The notes beneath the pieces are model-generated. The model was not told where the DNA came from. It did not search any database and saw only the letters and a list, made by a program, of their open reading frames with translations. DNA of 64,000 bases, taken from NCBI GenBank assembly GCA_016906335.1, contig JADEYG010000001.1, forward strand, positions 1,550,001-1,614,000. Reading direction: 5' to 3'. The first letter of the stretch is position 1; the number at the start of each line of letters is the position of its first letter. This DNA is from Novakomyces olei (Eukaryota; Ascomycota; Novakomycetes; Novakomycetales; Novakomycetaceae). Positions 45,293-55,699 of the stretch are shown here, piece by piece. The translations under genes and the position numbers were made by a program.

Positions 45293-47473
45293 CTACCCCA
45301 CCTTTGAGAGCCGATGTTCAAGCTCGTGAATCCGTTCTCTAAGAAAAGCATTCTCATTGCTTAATTGATCCATGCGACGAGCCATCTCGGTATTTCCAAA
45401 CTGCAGGACATCATCGTTCCCAATGACGGACCGCCAAATATCACTCTCAAAAATCACGGGCACAGTGGGCCTCTTATGTGGGTTTTGCGCGGTCATCCAT
45501 AGAATGAGAGCAGCTTCTTTACCATTGCGAACAATAAAATCTTCCGGGATTATGCCTCGACGAAGATTGTAAAGCGCAACTGCACGCTCCATACCCGTTT
45601 TAAAAGGATTCAGAAGCTCAAAGTAAATCACACCCAATGCGTAAATGTCGCCCTTTGGTGAAGGCCGGCCAATTTTAGGCAAAGGAGGTATCCGCCTCCT
45701 GCTATGACCAGGCAAGTTTTGCCTGTCTACTTCGTTATGATCCGATTGTTCAGGTGGGACGTAGGCTACTGTGCCACCGTAGATCACATCTTCCTCATCG
45801 ATATCACTCACAAGGCCAAAGTCCCCAATTTTAGGCAGCACTGTCCCCATATCAGCATCGTTAAGAGCGATACCTCCAGAGGCTGTTTGGGCAAGGAAAA
45901 TGTTTCGAGGCTTCAAGTCTCTGTGAACGAGATGGACTTCCTCGTGGATGTACCGTGCGCCTTCCAGAATTCTTGCAAACAAACGATTACACCTCCTTGC
46001 CGTCTCGTGTGAAAGGGGCAAGCAAGGCCGTCTGCGCAAGTAGTGGTACAGTGTCGTTGGACACAAATGCATTTGAATAAAGAGAATCATTCGTGGAAGG
46101 TGAGAGTGCAATACTTTGCTTGTCACCATCGAAAAGGCTTCATGTTTTGGACGGTAGAGGGACGATCTCCTTCCGCAGTCTTCCCCTTCCCCTCCATCTT
46201 CCTTTGCAGCGTCCAGGGACTCGGAGGCAGAGCAATCAATCTCCTCTGTAGCGTGTTCAAACGTCACATAATCGCCGATAGAGTCTACTGCAATAGAAGG
46301 GACACTGAGATCGGCGCCATCCGCTGCAATGCCCTCTTCCACTTCCTCTTCCACTTCCACTTCTTCCTCCTCCTCCTCAAACACTAGTTGTGACGCACTT
46401 GCCTCCCGGACCATAGACCCAAGATTAGTTGCACCAGCAGCAACGGCAGAACGCCTATCCGAGGAGGCAGATCTGCTCGAGTAACGACGTTTCCGATCCA
46501 CAAAGTCGGCCTCGCTGCAGGGCTCAAGCCAGCTGGAGAAGTAGCGAATCACGTTTGGATGGTCCAGGTGAGCAAGGCATTCTATTTCACGGAAAATACG
46601 GGTCGAATTGACCCTTGAGGGATCAAGATGAATTTTTTTGACCGCGTATTCGGAATTATCTACAACGTTACGTGCCTGGTAAACTGCACCGAACCCTCCA
46701 CGGCCCAGCAGCCCCAGCTCAACGAAATCAGCACGGTACCGTGATTCCTCGTAGCTGAGCCATCGCTTGAGCCGTGAGCCCACTGCCATCTGTGGCGACT
46801 CGGGCGTCTCTGATGCACCCGAGTCGGCATTCCCCGACGAGTCAAATTCGCTAGAGTCCTCAGCATTGTCCTGCACCGACTCGAGAGGCCTTACAGTGTC
46901 GCTCCAGGGCAGTTGCAAAGTATCCAGTGTCGCATGAGCCTCACGCAGCAGTTGCTTAAAGGCACGTGCGTACTGAGCGCGTAAAGGCTTTACGCTGTCA
47001 AGTGCCTCCTGGTCCAGCAGCCGCATACTCTGCAATGTACCACAGATAAGACGGAAGAGCCGTGCGGAACGGTGCGGGTCTTCCTGGTACAGCTCGCAAA
47101 AGCTCTCCAGCAGAGCAGCTAAAAGCATACGACTGTGGCTGTGTTCCACAGGCTGAGAGGGCAATAGTCCAGTATTCGCCCTAAACTGACCGTCTTGAGC
47201 TCCGGAATCGCGTACGCTTTCATTGGCCCTTTCAGGTGCAGAATCCAGCTGTTTGCTTGCACCACTATCGGCCTCAGTCGCTGGTACAATAGTACAGTCA
47301 GTCTCCAACCCGGACACACTGCCACGAGGCACTTGTGGCACTTGTGGCACTTGTGGCCCTGCCAAACCCGAGATCCGTTCTGCCGCAATACTCACTGTCG
47401 ACGCGGGCGACGACAGACCTGATTCAATGCTCAGTAACGTTTGCTCTTCCGCTGCTTCTACAGAGGAAATCAT
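45293..47473 (-). CDS. HRI-type eIF2-alpha kinase
   Basis: Stress-activated Ser/Thr kinase predicted to phosphorylate eIF2-alpha and lower translation initiation. Intronless, 726 residues from ATG 47473. Residues 115-190 form a helical N-terminal domain (HSRMLLAALLESFCELYQ), as in HRI. The kinase begins at about 250: LGRGGFGAVYQ (257-266), catalytic Lys in YAVKK (K279), FREIECLAHLDHPNVIRYFSSW. A large acidic insert of ~150 residues splits the N-lobe, the hallmark of eIF2-alpha kinases. The C-lobe has HRDLKPRN (517-524), DFG (551-553) and GGTVAYVPPEQ, with PPE in place of the common APE. GDIYALGVIYFELL and HKRPT follow, then a C-terminal coiled coil. No PEK signal peptide or GCN2 HisRS domain is present, so HRI is the best subgroup. 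Confidence 0.9.
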   Translation of the reverse strand: MISSVEAAEEQTLLSIESGLSSPASTVSIAAERISGLAGPQVPQVPQVPRGSVSGLETDCTIVPATEADSGASKQLDSAPERANESVRDSGAQDGQFRANTGLLPSQPVEHSHSRMLLAALLESFCELYQEDPHRSARLFRLICGTLQSMRLLDQEALDSVKPLRAQYARAFKQLLREAHATLDTLQLPWSDTVRPLESVQDNAEDSSEFDSSGNADSGASETPESPQMAVGSRLKRWLSYEESRYRADFVELGLLGRGGFGAVYQARNVVDNSEYAVKKIHLDPSRVNSTRIFREIECLAHLDHPNVIRYFSSWLEPCSEADFVDRKRRYSSRSASSDRRSAVAAGATNLGSMVREASASQLVFEEEEEEVEVEEEVEEGIAADGADLSVPSIAVDSIGDYVTFEHATEEIDCSASESLDAAKEDGGEGEDCGRRSSLYRPKHEAFSMVTSKVLHSHLPRMILFIQMHLCPTTLYHYLRRRPCLPLSHETARRCNRLFARILEGARYIHEEVHLVHRDLKPRNIFLAQTASGGIALNDADMGTVLPKIGDFGLVSDIDEEDVIYGGTVAYVPPEQSDHNEVDRQNLPGHSRRRIPPLPKIGRPSPKGDIYALGVIYFELLNPFKTGMERAVALYNLRRGIIPEDFIVRNGKEAALILWMTAQNPHKRPTVPVIFESDIWRSVIGNDDVLQFGNTEMARRMDQLSNENAFLRERIHELEHRLSKVG

Positions 47474-48309
47474 TGCCAATCAAATAGCACTACATCGATC
47501 TCTCAATGGCTCAATTGCGTCAGTTTCCGGCTCGGGCCTTTCACTGACAAGACCAATGCTGCGTGTTACATGTCCCCTCTCGGCTCAGCCGATTCCGAAC
47601 CATCTCGGCGGTCTCTAAGGCCTTGCGTCATCGTCAGCTTATATACGTGTCTAACCCGACAGGCCCTGTTACTTTAGGATTTTGCCAGTCACTTGTCACT
47701 TTTATGTTACTATACAAACATGCGGTGTTGTCATTTTAGCGTTTAAAGTTATATATGTCCAGTTGTATGTTTAGTTGTATGTTTAGTTGGATACGTTCTG
47801 TTAGAAATGCTTAGTTAGATATGAGTGTAGCAACGTTCAAGGTACATTTAATCCGAGAGCGATGACACATCAAATACAGTAAAACCCGGCATACGTACAG
47901 ATTCTCGACGATTCACGACGAGTGTGTATAATCCAAATCAGGGCGGCCTACGTTGGATTACTCGTTACATTGGGACACTCGGTACATTGGTACACTCGTT
48001 CCATTGATTTGCACGTGCAAACGAATAAACCCTAATAATGCTGTATCAGTTACTATAATAGTAGAGCGGCACAGTGTTTACTTAGTATTGGACGATAAAC
48101 GATGCAGTCATAACATTAGAGGAAAACCATTAGAGTGGAACAAACACGCAGCAAAAGGTACACAGCCGACGCCCGAATACACAGCTGATCAGCTCACTTT
48201 TTACTGGCAAATTGACTGAATCAGCGTCTGCAGAGTTGGTAGCCTTGTGTGGCGGTCACGTTGCATCAGCACATTGGCCTTGTGACCCGCGCCTTGCAAA
48301 GCCGCAAGA
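47474..48309. other. Divergent spacer, eIF2-alpha kinase / low-complexity protein gene
   Basis: No recognisable gene. An open frame around 48000-48219 (+) has no family features. TACGTTGGATT- and CATTGG-type words recur near 47950-48005. Confidence 0.45.
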
Positions 48310-51300
48310 ATGAACAGATCGACGTCACTACGGGTAAGTTGACTGTACCAAACACGATCTAACTATTGCAGTCCGCCCACGGCCACGGGTACAGCGGCTC
48401 TGACCGTTCCGCTTCTGCCAGAGGCAATTACAGTACAGGGTTTTCTGCGACAGGTCTGGGCCAGGCGGACTCGCGTGCTTCACTGGCAGCGGCGGCGGCC
48501 GCTACTGCTCTTTCCCGATCAAACTCAGCTGCCAGTCTGCGTGCGTCTGAGGCTGATTCACGTCGGTACTCTCTCGGCGGCACTTCAATGCGCCGGAGCT
48601 CGAGCGTGCTCGGCCACCACGGCTCTCTGCCGAGACCAGCGAGCTCTCTGCCCCGATCGACTTCTGCTATGGCTCATATAAGCAGTGGCAGTGGCAATGG
48701 CAGTGGCAATGGCAATGGCAATAGCAGTGTAGGCGCCTTGGCTGCTCCACAACGGCGCGGAACTGCCGCCTCTGGTGCCGCCTCCCTTGCGGCTCTGCAG
48801 CAAAAACGAGGGCCTGGCCAGTCTATGGGTTCTGTTGGCTCTATTGGCTCTAGCCGTCGGCCTGAATCTGCAGGAGGGTTTAGAGCGCCTACTGCCCCAG
48901 CTAGAACTGCTGTTCTACGCACGAGTCGTTCCAGTCGCACTCCGAAAACTATAGGCAATTACTCTGTTGGAGGCAATTATTCTACTGGAGGCAATTACTC
49001 TACGCCTGCGGAAATACGTGTCGACCCTCCTCGGTCACGGTCACGGACCCCGTCTATCAGATCTTTCCGCTCAGAGCTGGAAAGCATCTCCGAGTCGGCA
49101 AATGCTCCACTGCCAAGTATTAAATCGGCAATGAAGGGAGGAGGCTCTGGAGGAGGCTCTGGAGGAGGCTCTGTAGCGGGTTCGACTCCGGGAGCTGCTG
49201 GCCCAGCTCCTCTTGGCCGCGGAGCACAAAAGCTCGGGTCTGTACCAGCCTCACCTACTCCGCCCAGCGTTGTCTCTGAGACAGAATCTGCCTCTGCAGG
49301 CAGAGCCGTGGACCCGCGCCGCAAGACGCGTGTCAGTTTCTCTGACAGTGCAGGCGAAACTCCACCATCACTCGATCCTACAGTGCCGGTAGACACTGTC
49401 AGGAGTAACAGTGCAAATCCTGTTAAAATGACAGGAGAAAATGGGTACGAAGCAGGTACTGAAACTGGTGGAGCAGGTACTGAATTCAGCCATACTCTGG
49501 CAGAACAGCAAGAGCAGCAAACGCTTATCGCCAACGGACTGGCCCGGCAGCCCGGCCAGGCTACGACAGAGGAGGCAGTAACCAAGAATAATGGGCCAGA
49601 GAGCCTGGCTGAGACCGGGCAAGGCGGCCAAGGAAACGAGAGCCAAGCAGCGGAAGCGTCTTTAGCGAGTTCAGTCTCCTCCCGAGGCTCTGTTTATTCC
49701 GATGCAGAAGAGGCCTTTGCCGGCTCAAGAAGGACAGACAATTTGAGGACAGACAATTTGACGGCAAATGTGCCAGCCGTCAAGGCCAGTACAGCAGTGG
49801 AAAACAGGGTTTCAGGCAATACTCTGCTCGAAAAACCGCAGAAATCTGCTGCTCAGTCCGGCTCAGTTACGAGTCCCGCCTCGACGGGTCCTCGCAAGCT
49901 CACACGTGACGAGATTATCAATCGAGCCCGTTTAGCTGCTCAGTCAAGCCAGTCAAGAAGCAACAAGCGTCTGTCCAACGTGGGTATGGGAGACGTTGGC
50001 ACTGCACTGCCAAACAGGCCAGGGTCAAGGTCGGCTTCCAGGTCAGCTGCCCGACCAGACTCGAGGCCTGGCCAGGCCGCTGAGATTCAGCAGCTCGAGG
50101 AAGCAGCTCGTGCCCGGGCTCTTCAGCAGTTGGGTGGAGGCAGTTTAGGCAGAGGCAGTTTAGGCGGAGGCATTTTATCTGGACCGGCTGCCTCGTACGA
50201 CAACGACAGCGATTCTGATTCAAGTTTTCGGCAGAGAAGAAGGCAAAGGCAGTCGGCTGCCTCGTCAACTCCCGCTGGAGCCTCTCAGTTCCGAGTGTCG
50301 ATGAGGAGGAACAATGGTCCTCAAGATCAGCAGCAACAGACTCCATCATTTCGCAGAAACTCGATTACGTCACTGTCCTCTGGCCCAGGCCGGTCTCCGA
50401 GCGTGAGAAGGATGCGGCTCTCTATGCGGGCCGAGCAGTCACCGGCCCCGGCTGTTCCCGCCATCCCCGCCGACTACCGTGCCGGGTCCTTGACGCGTAG
50501 CGTTTCGCGTAGCAGTTTTACGCGTACTACTCTACGAGGCAATAATAATAACATAAATGATCAAGGTACTCCGGGCAAGGTGTCTGTGTTTTCCCGGCTG
50601 TCTCTACGGCCCAGCAGGGGCAATCTAAAGCAGCAGGCCGGCAGGGACAGGGATTTCGATCTCGACCAGGAGGACTACCGTCCCTCACCGAGACAGCAGT
50701 CACGTGAACGCTCAGGGCTGGCTCGATTGTCGATGCGTGAGCCTGCTGCCGGCAGTGGAAAGAGCCGGCCTGCTAAATCAAAATTTCAGAATAATATTAT
50801 TAATAATAATAATATTAATAATAATATTAATAATATTAATAATAATAATAATAATATTAATAATAATAATAGCAGTATGAGAAACAGGTTATCGCAAAGC
50901 GCTGGAGTCGGCCAGAGCCGTCGGCTGGCAGATTCTGATTCGGAGATTGACGTGCTTGATGCAATGGCAGAAGGCCCTCCACCTGGTCCGGCTTCGACCC
51001 GTCGACGAGGCTTTTTCAACAGTCTACGCAAGAGCCGCCGGCAGTCTGCAGACGACGGAGGCCGCACTTTTTCTCTGAGCAATTCTACTCCCCGGTCGGG
51101 TCCTACTCTACGTGGAGGCGGAGGTGGACTGGCGGCCGCTGGTACACATGGCCTGACTGCCACAGCGCCCCCAGAGTACTCGGCAACAGAAGAGCACTTG
51201 TACCTGCCACAGGAGCCTCCGCGAGGACAGGATGCAAACGAGCAGGAAAGGCTTATGAGCGTATCGAGACGCACGGGCAAAGTTAAAAAGTTTCAGAAAC

Positions 51301-51329
51301 TGAGACGGCTGTTTGGAATACGTGACTAG
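48310..51329 (+). CDS. Large Ser/Arg/Gly/Asn-rich low-complexity protein, unknown function
   Basis: I do not recognise the family. A 24-nt first exon (48310-48333, MNRSTSLR) joins exon 2 (48372-51329) through a 38-nt intron with donor GTAAGT and acceptor TGCAG, giving 993 residues. The protein is almost wholly disordered: repeated R-x-S-S/SRS clusters, GSGNGNGN from hexanucleotides near 48684-48724, GSGGGSGGGS, and a poly-Asn/Ile tract from ATT/AAT codons near 50790-50870. More constrained parts are KLTRDEIINRARLAAQ near residue 520 and the basic C-terminus GKVKKFQKLRRLFGIRD. Many RxxS sites suggest phosphoregulation, perhaps a cortical or cytoskeletal scaffold (inference only). Reading frame, length and the clean small intron make the gene real with good confidence. 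Confidence 0.8.
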
Positions 51330-51542
51330 TGCCCGCGATACTGGTTGGTGGCCGATTAAAGATTAGTACGCAAACAATTGTATGAATTAGGATGTATATT
51401 ATGCACTAAAATGCACTAAAATTTGTGGTATCAGTTCAGTTGGCAGTGCCTACGACGCCAGACATGTTTACATTAATAGAATAAAATAGTACTGGTAAAA
51501 GATATAATCAAATAAATACGGTTTAAAAAGTATGCTTAAAAT

Positions 51543-51702
51543 AAATAAAATATAATAAAATATAATAAAATATAATAAAATATAATAAAATATAATAAAA
51601 TATAATAAAATATAATAAAATATAATAAAATATAATAAAATATAATAAAATAAAATATAATATAATAAAATATAATAAAATAAAATATAATATAATATAA
51701 TC
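51543..51702. repeat. 10-bp tandem array (AAAATATAAT)n
   Basis: About 15 copies, near-perfect up to 51650 and then degenerating into ATAAT words. Lies 215 bp after the preceding stop codon. Confidence 0.95.
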
Positions 51703-52535
51703 AAATCAAATATCATTACTATTGTAGCTCGTCATCTAAAGACAGTGTGTACACTTTTCTGCCAGAGACGAAACGTGTCGCCGCTCTATAAAGCCAAGCA
51801 AATGCGTTCAATGGCAAGTGTATATTTGTAGTAATAATTGCCGTCCAGTCTGAGATTATTTGACTACGGCTCTGACAGTGACCAGTGGGGCCTATCAGCA
51901 AGGCGGTTTGCAAATCTACACTTTAGCGCCGACGCTGTGGAGATTATAAGCAATCCTGTGGCATTTACTGTGTATGTACTCTGTAAGATTGGCAGACAAA
52001 GTAACGCAGTACGCCTCGTACGACAGTGAAGTCAGAGTATACAGTGAAGACAGAGTATTACAGTGCAGACAGAGTACAAGTCACAGAATAAGTCATAGAA
52101 TAGATTACCCCGGAAATAATATACGTAAACGAATACGCAAGCTAAACCGGGCGACTGGCAGCGCGGAATAGTGATAGTGTACGCGATACGTACAACCAGC
52201 ACGTAATCTCCCTTATCGCCATATCAGTTGATAACAGCGAGATAAGACTAAACCAGTTTATCCAAGCCCCGTTCTACGCTATGGCAGCGTATTCTTATAA
52301 GCGTATCTGGGTTAGCGCGAATGCGGAACAGCTAGCACGTAGCATTGCTTGGGCGGGGACTCGTCAGCTAAATAGGCGTCGTCATGGCGGACAGAGACGC
52401 AACCGCATTTTCCCACTTTTGCTTCCTTCCGCTGCTAACATTAGGAGGAAGACTCTTTGTGGCTGCTTTTTGCTGACGCGGACCACTATCCCAAATCTCG
52501 TGTAATCCCGAGTCGCTTGTAGCACTTTTTCCGCT

Positions 52536-52587
52536 CTACTCGACCGTTCTATTCGACCGTTCTATTCGACCGTTCTATTCGACCGTT
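52536..52587 (+). repeat. Four 13-bp repeats in the subtilisin promoter/leader
   Basis: Four copies of CTATTCGACCGTT (the first is CTACTCGACCGTT) end about 46 bp before the subtilisin ATG. They could be a 5' UTR minisatellite or a cluster of binding sites with a CGACCGTT core. Confidence 0.85.
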
Positions 52588-52632
52588 CTTGTCTACTTTC
52601 TCTACTCCTCGGATCAAATCAACATTGGTAGA

Positions 52633-54078
52633 ATGAAGCTGTCTTTGATATACAGCCTGAGCGCTCTGGCAGCGGGAACGCTAGCCGCTCCCTTTGACTG
52701 GCGTCGGCCGTTGGAGGCAGCAGCAGAAGAGGCCGTTCACCTCGTTGAAGAGGCGGCCGAGTCTGCCGAGTCTGCCGTCTCTCGTGTGATAGACGGAGTC
52801 GCTCCGCTCCTCTCCTCCGTCGGCGCCGAGGGCCGACACATTCCGGACCAGTATATCGTCGTGTTTAAGCCGCACGTGGACGTGCGGCTTGCTCTCGAGC
52901 ACCATGCGTGGGTGACGGACGTGCACAGCGAAAACATGCGTTCCGCTCGGGCCGAAGGGCAGCACGTGCTCGGCGCTAACACTAATATTGATACTAATAC
53001 TGTTGCTGACTCGCTTTTCACCGGACTCAAGCACGTATACGACTTTACGCAGGTGAGTGCCGACCGCGGGTTCCACGCTTACTCGGGCCATTTCTCTCCG
53101 GCAGTGCTGGACGCGATCAGGCGGCACCCCGATATCGCCTACGTTGAGCGTGACCAGACGGTGCACACTCTGCGGCTGCAGAAATCGGCTCCGTGGGGCC
53201 TTGCGCGTCTGTCGCACCGTGACCCGCTGAGTTTTAGCACTTTTAACAAGTACGAGTACGCTCACCATGGCGGAGAGGGAGTCAAGGCGTACGTCATCGA
53301 CACGGGAATCAACGTGGACCACGTTGACTTTGAGGGCCGAGCTGTGTGGGGCAAGACGATCCCGGAGGACGGTGACTATGACGGCAATGGCCACGGGACG
53401 CATGTGGCTGGCACTATTGCTGGTGCACACTATGGAGTGGCCAAGAAGGCGCAGGTAGTGGCGGTCAAAGTGCTCTCTGCCAGCGGCAGTGGCACCATGT
53501 CGGACGTTCTTGCTGGTGTAGAGTGGGCCGCTACTGCACACGTCAAGGACTCGGCCAAGGGTAACCGTGCGTACAAGGGAGCAGTGGGCAATATGTCTTT
53601 GGGCGGTGGCAAGAGCAAGACGCTGGACGATGCTATTAACGCTGCCACTGAGACGGGCATGCATTTTGCCGTTGCTGCTGGCAATGAGAACCAGGACGCT
53701 TGCAAAGTGAGTCCCGCCGGGGCTGAGGGAGCCATTACTGTCGGCGCTTCCACCCTCGCTGATGCTCGTGCTTACTTTTCCAACCATGGAGAGTGTGTGG
53801 ACATTTTCGCTCCAGGGCTGAACATTTTGTCCACGTGGATTGGGAGCAAGTACGCTACCAATACCATCTCTGGCACGTCTATGGCCAGCCCGCACATTGC
53901 CGGCCTCGCTGCCTACCTCCTCAGCCTGCACGACAAGCCCAACAAGTACACGACTGAGCAGCTTAAACGCGACCTCATCAAGATTGCCACTGTCGGCGTG
54001 ATTGAGGACTTGCCCAGCAATACCGTCAACTACCTCGCCTACAACGGGTTCCTCAACGAGACCCAGTCGGGGTACTGA
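52633..54078 (+). CDS. PRB1: Subtilisin-family serine protease (S8; cerevisin/proteinase K type)
   Basis: Secretory or vacuolar endoprotease made as a pre-pro-enzyme. Intronless, 481 residues. A signal peptide (MKLSLIYSLSALAAGTLAAP) is followed by an I9 inhibitor propeptide (HIPDQYIVVFKPHVDVRLAL to HPDIAYVERDQTVHTL). The mature domain carries the catalytic triad: D223 in YVIDTGINVDHVDF, H257 in GHGTHVAGT and S416 in SGTSMASPHIAG; AVAAGNENQDAC holds the oxyanion Asn. The short C-terminus ends NGFLNETQSGY. Domain order and the SPAGAEGAITVGAS block fit the vacuolar cerevisin/Alp2 group better than secreted proteinase K, but vacuolar sorting is not proven. Codon use is GC-rich compared with its neighbours, consistent with high expression. 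A small TN repeat (GANTNIDTNTVADS) interrupts the propeptide. Confidence 0.95.
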   Translation: MKLSLIYSLSALAAGTLAAPFDWRRPLEAAAEEAVHLVEEAAESAESAVSRVIDGVAPLLSSVGAEGRHIPDQYIVVFKPHVDVRLALEHHAWVTDVHSENMRSARAEGQHVLGANTNIDTNTVADSLFTGLKHVYDFTQVSADRGFHAYSGHFSPAVLDAIRRHPDIAYVERDQTVHTLRLQKSAPWGLARLSHRDPLSFSTFNKYEYAHHGGEGVKAYVIDTGINVDHVDFEGRAVWGKTIPEDGDYDGNGHGTHVAGTIAGAHYGVAKKAQVVAVKVLSASGSGTMSDVLAGVEWAATAHVKDSAKGNRAYKGAVGNMSLGGGKSKTLDDAINAATETGMHFAVAAGNENQDACKVSPAGAEGAITVGASTLADARAYFSNHGECVDIFAPGLNILSTWIGSKYATNTISGTSMASPHIAGLAAYLLSLHDKPNKYTTEQLKRDLIKIATVGVIEDLPSNTVNYLAYNGFLNETQSGY

Positions 54079-54857
54079 GTGCAGTTTTACTGTTCTCGTG
54101 GGAAGTTTAAGGCCGTTTAACCGGCCTGGGTTCAGGTTTTAGTTTTGTTTGTTGCGCAATCGTGCGGGGGAGTGGATGATGGTTGGTCGTTTATTTTCAT
54201 TAATCTTTTTTTTTAAATCTTTTTTTATTATTCTAATTTTATTACTTCTCTTTTTATGATTATTATTCTATTTTTTTTTTTCACACCACGTATTAGTTTC
54301 CATATTACAGGCTTTGTTGCATGTAGCATGTCGGGTAGCAGCTGGCAGAGGAACGTGATCATCCTTGCCTTTTGCGTTATACAGTCAGCTTCGTTTAAAG
54401 GTATAGTTTCGATCGATGCAGCCTTTACGCCGTTCGTTAATAAATTTCATAAAGCATAGATTCCATCTTCTACATGTGCTAAATATTCTAAAGGGGGTTT
54501 ATGCGGAAATGCGTAGAATTGTCTAGTGCTAGAATTGTCTAGTGCTGGAATTGTCTAGTGCTGGAATTGTCTAGTGCTGGAATTGTCTCGTAGATGATTT
54601 AACAAATGTATACTGCTTAATGCGAAAGCAAACGCAACCAAAACTCCAGAGCTATACGGAAATGCAGAAACAGTCTCGACCGACTTGAGCCGTTTAACAC
54701 GCACAAAAAAAAAGTGTCCGGAACCAAACTCAAAAGGCGACAAGCAAGGCTTTTTTGGAAAAAACCATACTTTACAGCAAAGCAAGAGCATTGCCACCAA
54801 ACCCACTGACCAATCTTTGAACATAAAAAAAAAAAAAAAAAAAAAAAACGCAAGATT
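54079..54857. other. Convergent spacer with 16-bp repeat and poly-A run
   Basis: Lies between the 3' ends of the subtilisin gene and the 140-residue unknown gene. Contains T-rich tracts, a 16-bp tandem repeat (54516-54590) and a run of about 24 A at 54825-54848, immediately beyond the stop codon of the minus-strand gene. Confidence 0.5.
54516..54590. repeat. 16-bp tandem repeat
   Basis: Four and a half copies of GAATTGTCTAGTGCTG, the first ending in TA. Located in the 3' region of the subtilisin gene. Confidence 0.9.
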
Positions 54858-55280
54858 TTATTTACAGGTACACACGTCCTTTCCAATCGGCTGTGGATAA
54901 GATATCACGGGTTCAGGCGCTGGCTGTCTTTGCACACAGCGTCTGGCCTTTGTCAGTACACGGTTCCAGCGCGAACTCGAGCGGTTGCGTGGAGATGGCA
55001 CTGACTGGAGACGGTGCAGGTCCAGTCTTGGATAGATGTGCCTTGGCGATTTTGCTGGCGGCGTAGGAGGAATCAGCATTTCAGCCCTTTGCTTTAAAGC
55101 GGCCAATGGCGAGTCAGAGACAACGACCATTGTGGGGACCCAAATACTGCCCGGCGTTGATATAGCAAAGCTGCTCAAACTGTTGGCACTATTCGGCTGC
55201 GTGCTTGCAAACAGGTGGCGAACAGATTCAGTGCTTTTAGTCTGCAGACGTAAATTACGCGGCCTTTTGCTCGAAAACAT
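54858..55280 (-). CDS. Small hypothetical protein, 140 residues
   Basis: Not recognised. Intronless from ATG 55280 (MFSSKRPRNLRLQTK). Basic and Ser/Pro-rich, with one ordered-looking stretch (SIWVPTMVVVSDSPLAALKQRAEMLIPPTPPAKSP split between two short blocks) and a C-terminus ending CTCK. It is the only long frame between the subtilisin and DBP5 genes, and its ATG faces DBP5 as a divergent neighbour. No signal peptide or membrane helix. It could be a short regulatory protein; a chance ORF is not excluded. Confidence 0.5.
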   Translation of the reverse strand: MFSSKRPRNLRLQTKSTESVRHLFASTQPNSANSLSSFAISTPGSIWVPTMVVVSDSPLAALKQRAEMLIPPTPPAKSPRHIYPRLDLHRLQSVPSPRNRSSSRWNRVLTKARRCVQRQPAPEPVISYPQPIGKDVCTCK

Positions 55281-55699
55281 GGCTAGCCGCGATGACAATG
55301 AACAATCCCACGTATGTGATTGCCTAATTTATAAAGAACTTATATGTTTATTAATTTATTTATTAATTTATGAATTTATTTAAATCTACTTATTTATTTA
55401 TTTTTATTAATTTCTATTATTTTATGTATTAATTTTTATTATTTTATTTATTAATTTTTATTTACTAATTAATTGATTATTTTTTATTATTTATATTTTA
55501 TCATTTATTTTTTATTATCTTATTGTTTGGTCATTTTTTATAAATTCAGGGCCGTCATACATTATTATCGTACGGTGCCAGCCTCAAGTGAGCTCCATCA
55601 TTTTATCCATCATATTCACGATATAAAATATTCAGTGCGCTACCATAATAAGCGTAATATACGTCGATAACGACGACTTTTCGTCACGGTTCATTGACA
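55281..55699. other. AT-rich divergent spacer
   Basis: Strongly AT-rich, made of TTTATT/TTAATTT words around 55340-55540, between the 140-residue gene and DBP5. No gene seen. Confidence 0.55.

Larger units (their letters stand above)
51330..52632. other. Intergenic with 10-bp and 13-bp tandem repeats
   Basis: No credible gene. Holds the AAAATATAAT array (51543-51702), a middle part with recurrent ACAGAGTA/ACAGTG words (52000-52080), and four 13-bp repeats just upstream of the subtilisin gene (52536-52587). Confidence 0.55.

Noticed and set aside
47953-48219. 88-codon frame upstream of the 993-residue protein gene
   Set aside because: No ATG at its start, no motif, composition like the surrounding spacer.
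52681-53931. 416-codon open frame antisense to the subtilisin gene
   Set aside because: Shadow of a GC-rich coding sequence; the sense frame has a full catalytic triad, signal peptide and propeptide.
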